A stretch of DNA of 34,094 nucleotides from Acinetobacter sp. ANC 4862 (GTDB taxonomy: Bacteria; Pseudomonadota; Gammaproteobacteria; Pseudomonadales; Moraxellaceae), in contig NZ_SJXH01000038.1 in NCBI RefSeq assembly GCF_004336635.1, positions 1-34,094 of the forward strand. Direction: 5' to 3'. The stretch's first letter is position 1, and every line of letters starts with the position of its first letter. Made by a program: the position numbers and the translations under genes. The notes beneath the pieces are model-generated. The model did not search any database. It saw only the letters and a list, made by a program, of their open reading frames with translations, and was not told the origin of the DNA. Shown one piece after another: positions 1 through 8,972 of the stretch.

Positions 1-163
1 TTTGAAGGTTTGAAGGTTTGAAGGTTTGAAGGTTTGAAGGTTTGAAGGTTTGAAGGTTTGAAGGTTTGAAGGTTTGAAGGTTTGAAGGTTTGAAGGTTTG
101 AAGGTTTGAAGGTTTGAAGGTTTGAAGGTTTGAAGGTTTGAAGGTTTGAAGGTTTGAAGGTTT
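1..163. repeat. Perfect 8-bp tandem repeat (TTTGAAGG)n
   Basis: Twenty uninterrupted, identical copies of TTTGAAGG fill positions 1-160, followed by a partial TTT before the sequence turns AT-rich. The array touches the window edge, so its true copy number is unknown. The absence of any substitution between copies points to recent expansion by replication slippage. The unit is 8 bp, so any reading frame crossing it would change with each gain or loss; no coding frame is visible here. Confidence 0.97.
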
Positions 164-197
164 AGAATATTTTTATTTTGATAAAATTTAAAGCAAA

Positions 198-233
198 AAA
201 AAGAAGATAGAGCTTAAGCCTGATCTTCTTTTT
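198..233 (-). terminator. Hairpin terminator after the 28-aa ORF
   Basis: An 11-bp stem pairs 198-208 with 223-233, with a 14-base loop. Read on the minus strand it is followed by a T run (complement of the A run at 195-202). The stop codon of the small minus-strand ORF lies in the loop. The plus-strand side also ends in T's, so it might work weakly in both directions. Confidence 0.5.
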
Positions 234-300
234 GACCGTAAAACCATGTCGCTGCGATATATAAAGAGAAACCAACGACTGAAATGATTGAAGTAATCAT
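214..300 (-). CDS. Possible 28-aa single-span membrane peptide
   Basis: Reading minus from the ATG at 300-298 gives 28 residues starting MITSIISVVGFSLYIAATWF and ending YGQKEDQA before TAA at 216-214. The first 20 residues form one hydrophobic segment and the tail is short, charged and hydrophilic, the pattern of small inner-membrane peptides. A hairpin and T run close the unit. No good Shine-Dalgarno sequence is visible; the best purine stretch (AGAG) is too far from the ATG. I do not recognise the family. It resembles in shape the small subunits that sit beside oxidases or transporters, but no partner gene is in view. Confidence 0.35.
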   Translation of the reverse strand: MITSIISVVGFSLYIAATWFYGQKEDQA

Positions 301-306
301 ACACTT

Positions 307-537
307 ATGACACTCTAGATTCGATGAGCTCATTATGTAAAAGTTTTATGACAAATTTATGACAATACTGTCATATTTAATACAACTTTAAATAATAAAA
401 TTAATTCATAATTTTCAATAAGTTAAAACACAAAATAGATTAGAATTATTTTAATTGCTGCTTTAAATGACATATTGCCACTGAAATATGACAGCCTTTT
501 GTCATATTTATGACAGATATCCCCCACAAAAATGACA
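307..537. promoter_or_regulatory. Cluster of nine ATGACA/TGTCAT motifs upstream of fumarase
   Basis: ATGACA occurs at 307-312, 348-353, 359-364, 467-472, 488-493, 510-515 and 532-537, and its complement TGTCAT at 369-374 and 500-505. Several pair into inverted repeats: ATGACA-4-TGTCAT at 359-374, ATGACA-6-TGTCAT at 488-505 and TGTCAT-4-ATGACA at 500-515. The next gene downstream starts at 662. Nine copies of a 6-mer in 231 bp is far above chance and suggests binding sites for a dimeric regulator acting on the fumarase promoter, the small minus ORF, or both. Which regulator cannot be said. Confidence 0.55.
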
Positions 538-615
538 GTTAAATTGAGTTGAAATTCGCTATTAAACTTTCGGCCAAAAATCATTCAAAACGCCCACAAA
601 ACTTGCTTTTTATCT

Positions 616-653
616 TATAATTTAGCCCGCTAGCTAACAGCCCGCTCAAGAGA
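616..653 (+). promoter_or_regulatory. Candidate -10 box and ribosome binding site of fumarase
   Basis: TATAAT at 616-621 is a perfect -10 match, but no convincing -35 box lies 16-18 bases upstream. The purine run AAGAGA at 648-653 sits 8 bases before the ATG at 662 and supports that start. Confidence 0.35.
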
Positions 654-661
654 TATTTGAT

Positions 662-2188
662 ATGACAACTATTATCAAGCAAGATGACTTGATCACATCG
701 GTAAAAGATGCGCTTCAGTTCATTTCTTACTATCATCCACAAGACTTTATCCAAGCGATGAGCCGTGCTTATGATCGTGAAGAGAACAAAGCCGCAAAAG
801 ATGCTATTGCACAAATCTTAATTAACTCTCGTATGTGTGCAGAAGGCCATCGCCCGATCTGCCAGGATACCGGGATTGTTAACGTATTTCTTGAAGTGGG
901 TTTAGACGTTAAATTTGATTTAACGATGAGCTTAGACGATGCAATTAACGAAGGTGTACGTCAGGGTTATTTAGAAAACTCGAACATTCTTCGCGCATCA
1001 GTTTTAGCTGATCCTGCTTTTGGTCGTAAAAATACCAAAGACAATACACCTGCGGTGATCCACTACAAACTCGTACCAGGTAACAAAGTAGACATTACTG
1101 TTGCTGCTAAGGGTGGCGGTTCAGAAAACAAATCTAAACTTGCGATGTTGAATCCATCTGATTCAATCGTGGATTGGGTACTTAAAACTGTTCCAACCAT
1201 GGGTGCAGGCTGGTGTCCTCCTGGCATGCTCGGTATCGGTATTGGTGGTACTGCTGAAAAAGCCATGATGCTTGCCAAAGAAGCATTGATGGAAGAAATC
1301 AACATGGACGAATTGCTTCGCCGTGGTCCACAAAGCAAAATGGAAGAACTCCGTATCGAGATCTTCGAAAAAGTAAATGCTTTGGGTATTGGTGCGCAAG
1401 GTTTGGGTGGTTTAACCACAGTTCTTGATATTAAAATCAAAGACTACCCATGTCACGCTGCGGGTAAACCAGTCGGTATGATTCCGAACTGTGCTGCAAC
1501 CCGTCATGCACACTTCCAGTTAGACGGTACTGGTGTTGCTCACATTCAAGCACCTAAACTTTCTGACTACCCTGCTGTAACTTGGGATTCTTCTACTTCT
1601 AAACGTGTTGACCTAGACAACATCACTCAAGAAGAAATGAACTCTTGGCAACCAGGTGACACATTACTTCTTAACGGTACAATCTATACCGGTCGTGATG
1701 CTGCGCACAAACGTATGGTTGACATGATCAACAATGGTGAAGAATTACCTGTCGATCTTAAAGGTAAATTCATTTACTACGTTGGCCCTGTTGATCCAGT
1801 GGGTGATGAAGTGGTTGGTCCTGCAGGTCCAACAACAGCTACACGTATGGACAAATTCACACGCCAAGTTTTAGAACATACTGGTTTGTTCGGTATGATT
1901 GGTAAAGCGGATCGTGGTCCTACTGCTATTGAAGCAATTAAAGACAATAAAGCGACTTACTTGATGGCTGTAGGTGGTGCTGCTTACCTGGTATCTAAAG
2001 CAGTTCGTCAAGCTGAAGTGGTTGCTTTTGCTGACTTAGGTATGGAAGCGATCTATAAATTTGTAGTAGAAGATATGCCTGTATCTGTTGCAGTAGATGT
2101 GAATGGTACCTCTATTCATGCAATTGCACCAAAAATCTGGCAAGCGAAAATTGGTAAAATTCCAGTGGTTGATGCTGCTGCGGTTTAA
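662..2188 (+). CDS. fumA: Fumarate hydratase, class I (4Fe-4S)
   Basis: Interconverts fumarate and malate in the TCA cycle, in the cytoplasm. The 508-aa protein has the class I layout: an N-terminal alpha-type domain (about 1-290) joined to a C-terminal beta-type domain. Three cysteines fit the 4Fe-4S ligands of E. coli FumA: C67 (RPICQDTG), C185 (GWCPPG) and C277 (PNCAATRH). Their spacing is nearly the same as in FumA. The motif GGGSENKSKL at 151-160 and the C-terminal-domain segment GPVDPVGDEVVGPAGPTTAT are also typical. At 508 aa it is shorter than the roughly 548 aa of the enterobacterial enzyme. An AAGAGA ribosome site supports the ATG at 662. Class I enzymes are oxygen- and iron-sensitive, and the ATGACA cluster upstream suggests specific control. 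Its terminator has been split by an insertion sequence. Confidence 0.95.
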   Translation: MTTIIKQDDLITSVKDALQFISYYHPQDFIQAMSRAYDREENKAAKDAIAQILINSRMCAEGHRPICQDTGIVNVFLEVGLDVKFDLTMSLDDAINEGVRQGYLENSNILRASVLADPAFGRKNTKDNTPAVIHYKLVPGNKVDITVAAKGGGSENKSKLAMLNPSDSIVDWVLKTVPTMGAGWCPPGMLGIGIGGTAEKAMMLAKEALMEEINMDELLRRGPQSKMEELRIEIFEKVNALGIGAQGLGGLTTVLDIKIKDYPCHAAGKPVGMIPNCAATRHAHFQLDGTGVAHIQAPKLSDYPAVTWDSSTSKRVDLDNITQEEMNSWQPGDTLLLNGTIYTGRDAAHKRMVDMINNGEELPVDLKGKFIYYVGPVDPVGDEVVGPAGPTTATRMDKFTRQVLEHTGLFGMIGKADRGPTAIEAIKDNKATYLMAVGGAAYLVSKAVRQAEVVAFADLGMEAIYKFVVEDMPVSVAVDVNGTSIHAIAPKIWQAKIGKIPVVDAAAV

Positions 2189-2199
2189 TTTGCCAAGTT

Positions 2200-2210
2200 A
2201 AAAAAGCACC
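2200..2210. terminator. Left arm of fumA/yceI terminator, separated by IS
   Basis: AAAAAAGCACC here is exactly complementary to GGTGCTTTTTT at 3496-3506. Together they would form an 11-bp bidirectional terminator stem between the two convergent genes. The IS4-family element at 2217-3489 now sits in what was the loop. Confidence 0.7.
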
Positions 2211-2216
2211 CGAATG

Positions 2217-3489
2217 GGCACTGCTGTCCCATAGTTTGATTTAAATAAAAAAACCTGAGTCCGAACAGTTAAAATATGAGTGCAAACAAACACTTTAACG
2301 ACCAGGATTCAGGTTTTGTCACATCAGAATACCGTATTTCATCAGTTAATTAAACCAGTCTTACGACAAGATTTTGAACGGCTTGCTAAACAACATCATG
2401 TTGGGCAGAAATTCAGATCTGCTTCTCGATGGGATCAGTTTATTGCCCTGTTAATGTCCCAACTTTCCTGCCGACAAAGCCTACGGGATATTCAATCCAA
2501 TCTTGAGTCCCAGCAGGAAAAGCTTAATCATCTCGGAGCAAAGTCTATTCCCCGAAGCACGCTGGCACGAATCAACGAGGAGCAACCTGCTGCCTTGTAT
2601 AAACAGATGTTTCATCAATTACTGCAATACTGTGAAAAATCAAAAGTAGCCCATAAATTTCGCTTCAAGAATCCTCTGTATTCCCTGGATGCCAGTCACA
2701 TTGATCTGTCGCTTTCCTTGTGCGCATGGGCCAAAGTTCATGATTCAAAAGCCAGCATGAAACTGAGCATAGGATTGAATCACAGCAATCATATTCCTGA
2801 GTTTGTTGCAGTTGAAAATGGTAAAGAAAATGACATGGTACAAGGCCGAAAATTCCAGTTTCCCTCTGGCAGTATTGTGGTCTTTGACAAAGGCTATGTA
2901 GATTATCAATGGTATGCGAATCTGACCGCTCAAAATATTGGCTTTGTGACACGTCTCAGACCCAAGGCAGTTTATCGGGTTATTCAGCAACATCCAGTCA
3001 TTGTAGCCAAAGGGATTTTAAAAGATGAAACGATCCAGCTGAATAGTGCACATGCTGTGAAAAGACAGACTCCACCATTAAGAAAAATTGAATATATTGA
3101 TCGGCAGAGTGGCAAGCATTTTATGTTTCTCAGCAATAACTTCCGTTTATCTGCCTCAACGATTGCAGCGATTTATAAAGACCGCTGGAAAGTGGAACTG
3201 TTCTTTAAGGCGATTAAACAGAATTTGAAATTAAAAGCCTTTATAGGCCGAAGCAGGAACGCAATTCAGACGCAAATTTGGATTGCCCTGATTGCCTATT
3301 TACTGGTGAGTTTTGCCCGGCATTTAGGACAAGAAGGCTGGACGGTTCAACGGTTACTAAGAATGATCCAAGTAAATCTGTTTGAGAGAAAAACCTTAAA
3401 AGCTTTATTCATGCCCGATAAAATACCGATAAAACAAAAGGAAGCTCAATTGAGCCTCCTTTTATGAAAAATTGTGGGACAGCAGTGCC
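2217..3489 (+). mobile_element. IS4-family insertion sequence, 1273 bp
   Basis: The ends are perfect 15-bp inverted repeats, GGCACTGCTGTCCCA at 2217-2231 and its complement at 3475-3489. They enclose one full-length transposase gene with intact DDE residues. No clear target-site duplication is visible: the left flank ends CGAATG and the right begins ATTGAT. The element may have lost it, or its exact boundary may differ by a base or two. It lies between the arms of the fumA/yceI terminator. Perfect ends and an open transposase frame suggest a recent, possibly still active copy. Confidence 0.9.
2280..3467 (+). CDS. IS4-family transposase
   Basis: A 395-aa DDE transposase for cut-and-paste movement of the surrounding element. 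The N-terminal part (about 1-75) looks like the DUF4372-type DNA-binding region seen in this IS4 branch. The catalytic residues fit D137 (SLDASHID), D203 (VFDKGYVD) and E306 in the Y-(2)-R-(3)-E-(6)-K signature (YKDRWKVELFFKAIK). The start is read as GTG at 2280; an ATG four bases earlier is in another frame and stops soon. A perfect hairpin around GCTCAATTGAGC near 3442-3453, followed by T's, overlaps the end of the gene and may terminate its transcript. Confidence 0.92.
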   Translation: MQTNTLTTRIQVLSHQNTVFHQLIKPVLRQDFERLAKQHHVGQKFRSASRWDQFIALLMSQLSCRQSLRDIQSNLESQQEKLNHLGAKSIPRSTLARINEEQPAALYKQMFHQLLQYCEKSKVAHKFRFKNPLYSLDASHIDLSLSLCAWAKVHDSKASMKLSIGLNHSNHIPEFVAVENGKENDMVQGRKFQFPSGSIVVFDKGYVDYQWYANLTAQNIGFVTRLRPKAVYRVIQQHPVIVAKGILKDETIQLNSAHAVKRQTPPLRKIEYIDRQSGKHFMFLSNNFRLSASTIAAIYKDRWKVELFFKAIKQNLKLKAFIGRSRNAIQTQIWIALIAYLLVSFARHLGQEGWTVQRLLRMIQVNLFERKTLKALFMPDKIPIKQKEAQLSLLL

Positions 3490-3495
3490 ATTGAT

Positions 3496-3508
3496 GGTGC
3501 TTTTTTTT
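3496..3508. terminator. Right arm of fumA/yceI terminator with T8 run
   Basis: GGTGC followed by eight T's is the partner of the arm at 2200-2210. After the insertion the minus-strand yceI transcript meets an A run and this arm but not its complement, so it would read on into the IS. The same holds for fumA from the other side. Confidence 0.65.
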
Positions 3509-3522
3509 AGCGCATTTTAGGC

Positions 3523-4107
3523 TTACTTTTTAGCAGGAACAGATGCTTCAGTGGTGATGTTTACAGTAACCTTATCGCCCACATTTGGAACATAACCGCC
3601 AACACCAAAGGCAGAACGGTTAAATGAAGTGGTTGCATTGAAACCAACAGTTTGCAGTTTCGTCATTGGATGCACGGCTTGTTTATTTAAGACTGCATCA
3701 AGTACCACAGGTTTAGTCACATCTTTCACGGTTAAATTACCAGTGATTTTGTATTTGTTTTTGCCTAAAGCCTGAACTTTGGTACTTTTAAAAGTGATGT
3801 TCGGATATTTGGCAACATCAAAGAATTCTGCAGTTTGAATATGCTCATCCAATGCTTTTACATTGGTATTGATGCTTGATACTGGAATGTTAACATTTAC
3901 CGATGAATTGGCAGGTTTTTCATTATCGACGTTAATGATACCTTGAATGTCAGAAAAGTTTGCAGATGGTGTAGAGAAACCAAAGTGGCTCCACGAGAAA
4001 ACTGTTGCTGAATGAGTTGGATCAATTTGGTAAGCAACGGGTTTTGCCAATGACAAAGTTGCAACTGATGCAACCGCTAAACCTAAAGTTATGGCTTTAA
4101 AATTCAT
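3523..4107 (-). CDS. YceI-family periplasmic protein
   Basis: A 194-aa secreted protein of the YceI family, whose members have a lipocalin-like barrel that binds polyisoprenoids or similar lipids. Residues 1-21 (MNFKAITLGLAVASVATLSL then A) are a classic signal peptide, so it should act in the periplasm. The mature part shows the family pattern: YQIDPTHSATVFSWSHFGFS at the start, DEHIQTAEFFDVAKYPNITF in the middle, and a late hydrophobic strand region. The exact ligand is not known from sequence. No strong ribosome site precedes the ATG. It faces fumA and shared a terminator with it until the IS4-family insertion. Confidence 0.9.
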   Translation of the reverse strand: MNFKAITLGLAVASVATLSLAKPVAYQIDPTHSATVFSWSHFGFSTPSANFSDIQGIINVDNEKPANSSVNVNIPVSSINTNVKALDEHIQTAEFFDVAKYPNITFKSTKVQALGKNKYKITGNLTVKDVTKPVVLDAVLNKQAVHPMTKLQTVGFNATTSFNRSAFGVGGYVPNVGDKVTVNITTEASVPAKK

Positions 4108-4500
4108 GTGTTCTTATCTCGCTCTGGAATGGTTGTTAGTCTATAGGTTTCTTATCTTAATTCACTGGTATAGATAAAACGATATGTTGCAAGAATAGAA
4201 CAATCCCTAAGTTTTGCAGATCAATCTGGCAGCAATATAAATATTTTTATGCTAAATATTTGATAGATCTACTCAATTATTTTTTAATCAACTTTTATTC
4301 TTCTATCTCAGTGCATGGTTTGCATTATTTTTTTAATAATTTTCGAATCATTTAATACAAAAAACACACAGTCAATCGGCTTTATATGGAAAGTGGATCA
4401 TGCTGCCCTGCTTACAATTGACTGACTTGATCTATTTCAATTTAAACTGATGAACGATTTAAAAATGATCAAAGAGTTTCACTACATCGCTAAAACAATT
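4108..4500. other. Gene-free AT-rich stretch upstream of yceI
   Basis: About 390 bases with no supportable coding frame on either strand. It must carry the yceI promoter on the minus strand, but no pair of boxes is clear enough to name. Confidence 0.6.
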
Positions 4501-4520
4501 AAAGCCCCATGTGGGGCTTT
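4501..4520 (-). terminator. Terminator of the small gene at 4538
   Basis: AAAGCCCC-ATGT-GGGGCTTT forms an 8-bp GC-rich stem. A second small hairpin (AAAGATG-TTT-CATCTTT, 4522-4538) lies between it and the stop codon of the minus-strand gene. Confidence 0.75.
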
Positions 4521-4537
4521 TAAAGATGTTTCATCTT

Positions 4538-4753
4538 TTATAACTTCTCAACCAAGACACGATCGATTTGTTTTAAACCGGTGTGCTTTTCACGATTTTG
4601 ACGGCGAACTTTAATGACTTTCTCTTCGTCCAACTCTTTCAACATTAATACCACAGCCATCATACTTTCTAAAGGCAGATCCTGACCGATCCACTTTTGC
4701 TCGCCCGGTTCCATTAAAGTGATTTCATCACTGATCTGATTATAAAGGCTCAT
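4538..4753 (-). CDS. Small protein of unknown function, 71 aa
   Basis: I do not recognise the family. The start is placed at the ATG 4753-4751 because GAGGAAA lies 2-8 bases upstream, a strong ribosome site; a longer frame starting at 4789 lacks one. The product begins MSLYNQISDEITLMEPGEQK, is mildly acidic in the first half and ends in a basic segment rich in Lys and Arg (VIKVRRQNREKHTGLKQIDR). No signal peptide or membrane span is visible. The charge pattern and length would suit a small nucleic-acid-associated regulator, but nothing proves it. It stands alone with its own terminator. Confidence 0.75.
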   Translation of the reverse strand: MSLYNQISDEITLMEPGEQKWIGQDLPLESMMAVVLMLKELDEEKVIKVRRQNREKHTGLKQIDRVLVEKL

Positions 4754-4869
4754 ATTTTCCTCACTTATGCTGAATAAATGCCATCTCAAAATGAATACTT
4801 AATGAATGGCATCACTATATACTTATTCCTAAAAACTGCTAGAACAATATCGTTAAAATTTATCAAAAT

Positions 4870-4895
4870 AAAAACGCCCCCTATGGGGCGTTTTT
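4870..4895 (-). terminator. Terminator of transketolase gene
   Basis: AAAAACGCCCC-CTAT-GGGGCGTTTTT, an 11-bp stem with a 4-base loop, lies 20 bases after the transketolase stop. It is symmetrical and could act in both directions. Confidence 0.85.
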
Positions 4896-4915
4896 AACTG
4901 AATTAATATTTAAAA

Positions 4916-6904
4916 TTAAGCAGTAATTTCTTTTACAGCAGCAACCACAGCATCAGTTGTAATACCGAAGTATTGGTATAAGTCTTTTGCAGGTGCAGAC
5001 TCACCATAAGTCGTCATACCGATCACACGACCATCAAGACCTACAAATTTCCACCAGTAATCTACATGCGCAGCTTCAACAGCTACACGCGCACGGATAT
5101 GAGATGGAAGCACTGCTTCACGATAAGCCGCATCTTGTTTAACGAATTCTTCAGCACATGGCATAGAAACAACACGCACACCTTCAAGTTGTGCATACGC
5201 TTCCATCGCAAGAGATACTTCAGAACCTGTTGCAATGATAATTGCTTTTAATTCGCCTTTTTCTTCAGCCAATACATAAGCACCTTTGGCAACATCAGCA
5301 ATTTGAGCATCAGTACGTGCTTGGAATGGCAAGTTTTGACGAGAGAAGATCAATGCTGTTGGACCTTCAGAACGTAAAAGTGCAGATTTCCAAGAAATTG
5401 CTGCTTCTACGGTGTCACATGGACGCCAAGTGTTTAAGTTTGGCGTGCCACGTAAAGATGCAATTTGTTCTACAGGTTGATGCGTAGGACCATCTTCACC
5501 CAGACCAATTGAGTCATGCGTATAAACATGGATCACACGTTGTTTCATCAGTGCAGACATACGTACTGCATTACGTGCATATTCCATAAACATCAAGAAT
5601 GTTGCTACGTAAGGGATTAAACCACCGTGAAGTGCAACACCATTGGCAATTGCAGTCATACCGAACTCACGTACGCCATAGTGAACGTAGTTACCCGCTG
5701 GATTGTCCTGAACGCCTTCACAACCTTTCCAAAGTGTCAGGTTAGAACCTGCAAGGTCAGCAGAACCACCTAAAATTTCAGGAAGTAACGGACCAAATGC
5801 TTGAAGTGCATTTTGGCTTGCTTTACGTGTTGCCACAGTTTCAGCTTTTGCATTCACTTCAGCAATATATGCATCTGCATTTGCAACGAAGTCAGCAGGT
5901 AAATCACCTGAGATACGACGTTTAAGCTCAGCAGCTTCAGTTGGGTATTTAGCAGCATAAGCAGCAAATACTTCATTCCAAGCAGCTTCAGATTTAGCAC
6001 CTTTGTCTTTGGCATCCCAAGCAGCATATACATCTGCAGGAATAACAAATGCTTCTTCTTTCCAGCCTAAAGCTTCACGCGTCAATGCGATTTCGTCATT
6101 ACCTAACGGTGAACCGTGGCAATCCTCTTTACCCTGTTTGTTTGGTGAACCTAAACCAATCACTGTTTTACAAATGATTAACGTTGGTTTAGCCGTTTCA
6201 GCTTTTGCATCTAAAGTGGCTTGACGGATTGCATCAGCATCATGCCCATCAACTTTAATCACTTGCCAGCCGTAAGCGTGGAAACGTTGTTCTGTATCGT
6301 CAGAGAACCAGCCTTCAACTTCACCATCAATTGAAATGCCGTTGTCGTCATAATAAGCAATCAACTTACCCAGACCTAAAGTACCCGCCAATGAACATGC
6401 TTCATGTGAAACACCTTCCATTAAGCAACCATCACCGAGGAAACAGTAAGTGAAATGGTCAACAACTTTAATGTCGTCTTTGTTGAATTGAGCTGCTAAA
6501 GTTTTTTCTGCCAAAGCAAAACCAACTGCATTGGCAATACCCTGACCTAATGGACCAGTTGTGGTTTCAATACCTGGTGCATAACCCAATTCCGGGTGAC
6601 CTGGCGTTTTAGAATGTAATTGACGGAATGATTTCAAATCGTCGATTGAAAGTGCATAACCAGTCAAATGTAATAATGCATATTGAAGCATTGAGCCATG
6701 GCCGTTCGACAATACGAAACGGTCACGGTTGGCCCATTGTGGATTTGTTGGGTTATGATTTAAAAATTCGCGCCATACTACATCAGCGATATCTGCCATC
6801 CCCATTGGAGCACCTGGATGTCCTGAATTTGCTTTTTGCACAGCATCCATTGCCAATACACGAATTGCGTTTGCAATACGACGTTCGTTAAGCGGGGTTG
6901 TCAT
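4916..6904 (-). CDS. tktA: Transketolase
   Basis: Thiamine-diphosphate enzyme of the non-oxidative pentose phosphate pathway, moving two-carbon units between sugar phosphates in the cytoplasm. The 662-aa length is normal. The active-site [10 protein letters not shown] lies at 26-35, the ThDP/Mg site begins [13 protein letters not shown] near 157, and the second transketolase signature [12 protein letters not shown] is in the middle domain. The catalytic Glu region ([16 protein letters not shown]) is intact. Domain order is PP, Pyr and C-terminal. No good Shine-Dalgarno precedes the ATG, but [15 protein letters not shown] is the family start. It is transcribed away from metK, with a long AT-rich gap between them. 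Confidence 0.96.
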   Translation of the reverse strand: MTTPLNERRIANAIRVLAMDAVQKANSGHPGAPMGMADIADVVWREFLNHNPTNPQWANRDRFVLSNGHGSMLQYALLHLTGYALSIDDLKSFRQLHSKTPGHPELGYAPGIETTTGPLGQGIANAVGFALAEKTLAAQFNKDDIKVVDHFTYCFLGDGCLMEGVSHEACSLAGTLGLGKLIAYYDDNGISIDGEVEGWFSDDTEQRFHAYGWQVIKVDGHDADAIRQATLDAKAETAKPTLIICKTVIGLGSPNKQGKEDCHGSPLGNDEIALTREALGWKEEAFVIPADVYAAWDAKDKGAKSEAAWNEVFAAYAAKYPTEAAELKRRISGDLPADFVANADAYIAEVNAKAETVATRKASQNALQAFGPLLPEILGGSADLAGSNLTLWKGCEGVQDNPAGNYVHYGVREFGMTAIANGVALHGGLIPYVATFLMFMEYARNAVRMSALMKQRVIHVYTHDSIGLGEDGPTHQPVEQIASLRGTPNLNTWRPCDTVEAAISWKSALLRSEGPTALIFSRQNLPFQARTDAQIADVAKGAYVLAEEKGELKAIIIATGSEVSLAMEAYAQLEGVRVVSMPCAEEFVKQDAAYREAVLPSHIRARVAVEAAHVDYWWKFVGLDGRVIGMTTYGESAPAKDLYQYFGITTDAVVAAVKEITA

Positions 6905-7753
6905 AGGTCAGAGTCCAACTAAATCGTTTAAAGAAGATGATGAATAGGAAAATTCAAAGCTGTCTATATTGTCTTAAAAAAACAGCAAGGGGTAAAGCCT
7001 AATAGTCAACATTTCAACATTTATTCGTGACTAGACATATTTAAATGCAGGCAGAGTTCAATTTCACATCGGTTTTAAGCATTTAACAGCTAAGTAAAAG
7101 CAGTAATTTATTTAATTTAAAACCAATAAATAATCTTTTAACGATAACTCAGCTGCATTTATTGAATCAGAACATTATTCAAACATTTCACTTATCAAAG
7201 GAATCATTTTTTTCATTTACCTATTTATGGATGAATTTTCATCACATGATGGTGTCAGTAATTTTTTATTAAATGAAATTGATTAATTAACAACCAATAG
7301 ACACAAAAGTTGAATAAAATTCATCTTTGAAAATATTTAATGAAAAATATAATTATTTTAAACTGATATCTTATGACTGTTATTATTGCTTACATACGAT
7401 TGATAGACTAAATCTAAAAACAATCATGCAATACAATTTATTTCAATTAATTTATTGATAATTAACATTATTTTTATATATAAATTTTAACAGGCAGTCT
7501 TGGCAATAATATTTAAAGCCCTAGCAAATACGCTTTGACTGGCTGATTAAATATGTGCTCACTCAAAATTTTCATATCGGAAATTCACACTTTAAAGCCG
7601 AATTTCTTCTGCTTATCAGTTTTTTAGATGCATATATCAATTAAAAAGTCGTGAAATTGAAATAATTTCAGTCATTTTGGTCGTGTAGAACTAGTCCAAA
7701 AGTCTAACTCGATGTAACATATCGGGTCTTTAAAATTAACTGTGATAGGACTT
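6905..7753. other. Long AT-rich divergent region between tktA and metK
   Basis: Nearly 850 bases hold no supportable gene. It contains the two outward promoters, but no box pair stands out. One perfect inverted repeat, TGAAATT-GAAAT-AATTTCA (7652-7670), lies about 85 bases before metK and could be an operator. I saw no structure of a known SAM or SAH riboswitch. The size and base composition would also fit an unannotated small RNA or the remains of deleted genes. Confidence 0.5.
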
Positions 7754-8920
7754 ATGCGCGAGTACGCTGTATTTACCTCGGAATCTGTAAGCGAAGGCCA
7801 TCCGGATAAAATGGCTGACCAAATCAGTGACGCTATTTTGGATGCAATCTTAACAGAAGACCCATATGCACGGGTTGCTTGTGAAACGCTTGTAAAAACG
7901 GGTGCGGTAGTACTTGCCGGTGAAATCACAACAACTGCAAATGTTGACTTCGAAGCAATTGTACGTCAAACCGTAAATGGAATTGGTTATCACCATTCTG
8001 ATCTGGGTTTTGATGGTTCAACCTGTGCTGTCATCAACATGATTGGTAAACAGTCTCCTGAGATTGCTCAAGGTGTTGACCGTCAAAAACCTGAAGATCA
8101 GGGTGCTGGCGACCAAGGCTTGATGTTTGGTTATGCAAGCCGTGAAACTGACGTTTTAATGCCTGCTCCTATTTCTTATGCACATCGCTTAATGGAAAAA
8201 CAGGCTGAACTACGCCGTAATGGCCGTTTACCTTGGTTACGTCCAGATGCGAAAAGTCAGGTGACTTTTGCTTATGAAAATGGCATGCCTGTTCGTTTAG
8301 ACGCAGTAGTATTGTCTACCCAACACGATCCTGACATTTCACAAGCAAATCTTAAAGAAGCTGTGATTGAAGAAATCGTGAAGAAAGTGATTCCTGCTGA
8401 AATGTTCCATGCAGACACCAAATTCCACATCAACCCAACCGGGATGTTTGTGATTGGCGGTCCTGTGGGTGACTGTGGTTTAACCGGCCGTAAAATCATT
8501 GTAGATACTTACGGTGGTATGGCACGTCACGGTGGTGGTGCTTTCTCTGGTAAAGACCCATCTAAAGTTGACCGTTCTGCTGCTTATGCAGGTCGTTATG
8601 TCGCGAAAAACATTGTTGCTGCTGGTCTTGCGGATAAATGTGAAATTCAGGTGTCTTATGCCATTGGTGTGGCTGAGCCAACTTCAATTTCAATCAATAC
8701 CTTCAATACAGCAAAAGTGCCTGAAGAATTGATCATTCAATTGGTTCGTGAACACTTCGACTTACGTCCGTACGGTATTACCCGCATGCTTGATCTGATT
8801 CAACCGATGTACAAGCAAACTGCGGCTTATGGTCACTTTGGTCGTGAAGGTTCAGATACTGCATTTACTTGGGAAAAAACAGACAAAGTGGAAGCGCTTA
8901 AAGCCTCTGCCGGACTGTAA
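7754..8920 (+). CDS. metK: S-adenosylmethionine synthetase
   Basis: Makes S-adenosylmethionine from methionine and ATP. The family start [20 protein letters not shown] is at the ATG 7754 (388 aa); a GTG in frame at 7742 would add four residues and is unlikely. AGGA at 7747-7750 is a close ribosome site. The conserved GHPDK (H16), the [12 protein letters not shown] loop near 119 and the glycine-rich [19 protein letters not shown] near 268 are all present. It is followed by a strong bidirectional terminator shared with the convergent small gene at 8973. Confidence 0.96.
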   Translation: MREYAVFTSESVSEGHPDKMADQISDAILDAILTEDPYARVACETLVKTGAVVLAGEITTTANVDFEAIVRQTVNGIGYHHSDLGFDGSTCAVINMIGKQSPEIAQGVDRQKPEDQGAGDQGLMFGYASRETDVLMPAPISYAHRLMEKQAELRRNGRLPWLRPDAKSQVTFAYENGMPVRLDAVVLSTQHDPDISQANLKEAVIEEIVKKVIPAEMFHADTKFHINPTGMFVIGGPVGDCGLTGRKIIVDTYGGMARHGGGAFSGKDPSKVDRSAAYAGRYVAKNIVAAGLADKCEIQVSYAIGVAEPTSISINTFNTAKVPEELIIQLVREHFDLRPYGITRMLDLIQPMYKQTAAYGHFGREGSDTAFTWEKTDKVEALKASAGL

Positions 8921-8930
8921 TTTTTTTTAT

Positions 8931-8957
8931 AAAAAAGCCCACATCTGTGGGCTTTTT
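8931..8957. terminator. Bidirectional terminator between metK and zinc-ribbon gene
   Basis: AAAAAAGCCCACA-TC-TGTGGGCTTTTTT forms a stem of about 12 bp, with T runs on either strand. Confidence 0.9.
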
Positions 8958-8972
8958 TTACGTAAAAAATCA

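Noticed and set aside
1..163. CRISPR array
   Set aside because: The 8-bp units are head to tail with no spacers.
1063..1440. Antisense open frames inside fumA
   Set aside because: They mirror the codons of a clearly coding gene and have no ribosome site or protein-like composition.
4463..4615. Plus-strand frame of about 50 aa starting MIKEFHYIAK
   Set aside because: It runs through the terminator hairpin and into the antisense of a real small gene, with no ribosome site.
6905..7753. SAM or SAH riboswitch before metK
   Set aside because: No conserved core or multi-helix arrangement could be recognised; the region is uniformly AT-rich.
7742..7753. GTG start for metK
   Set aside because: The next ATG gives the exact family N-terminus; the extra four residues have no counterpart.
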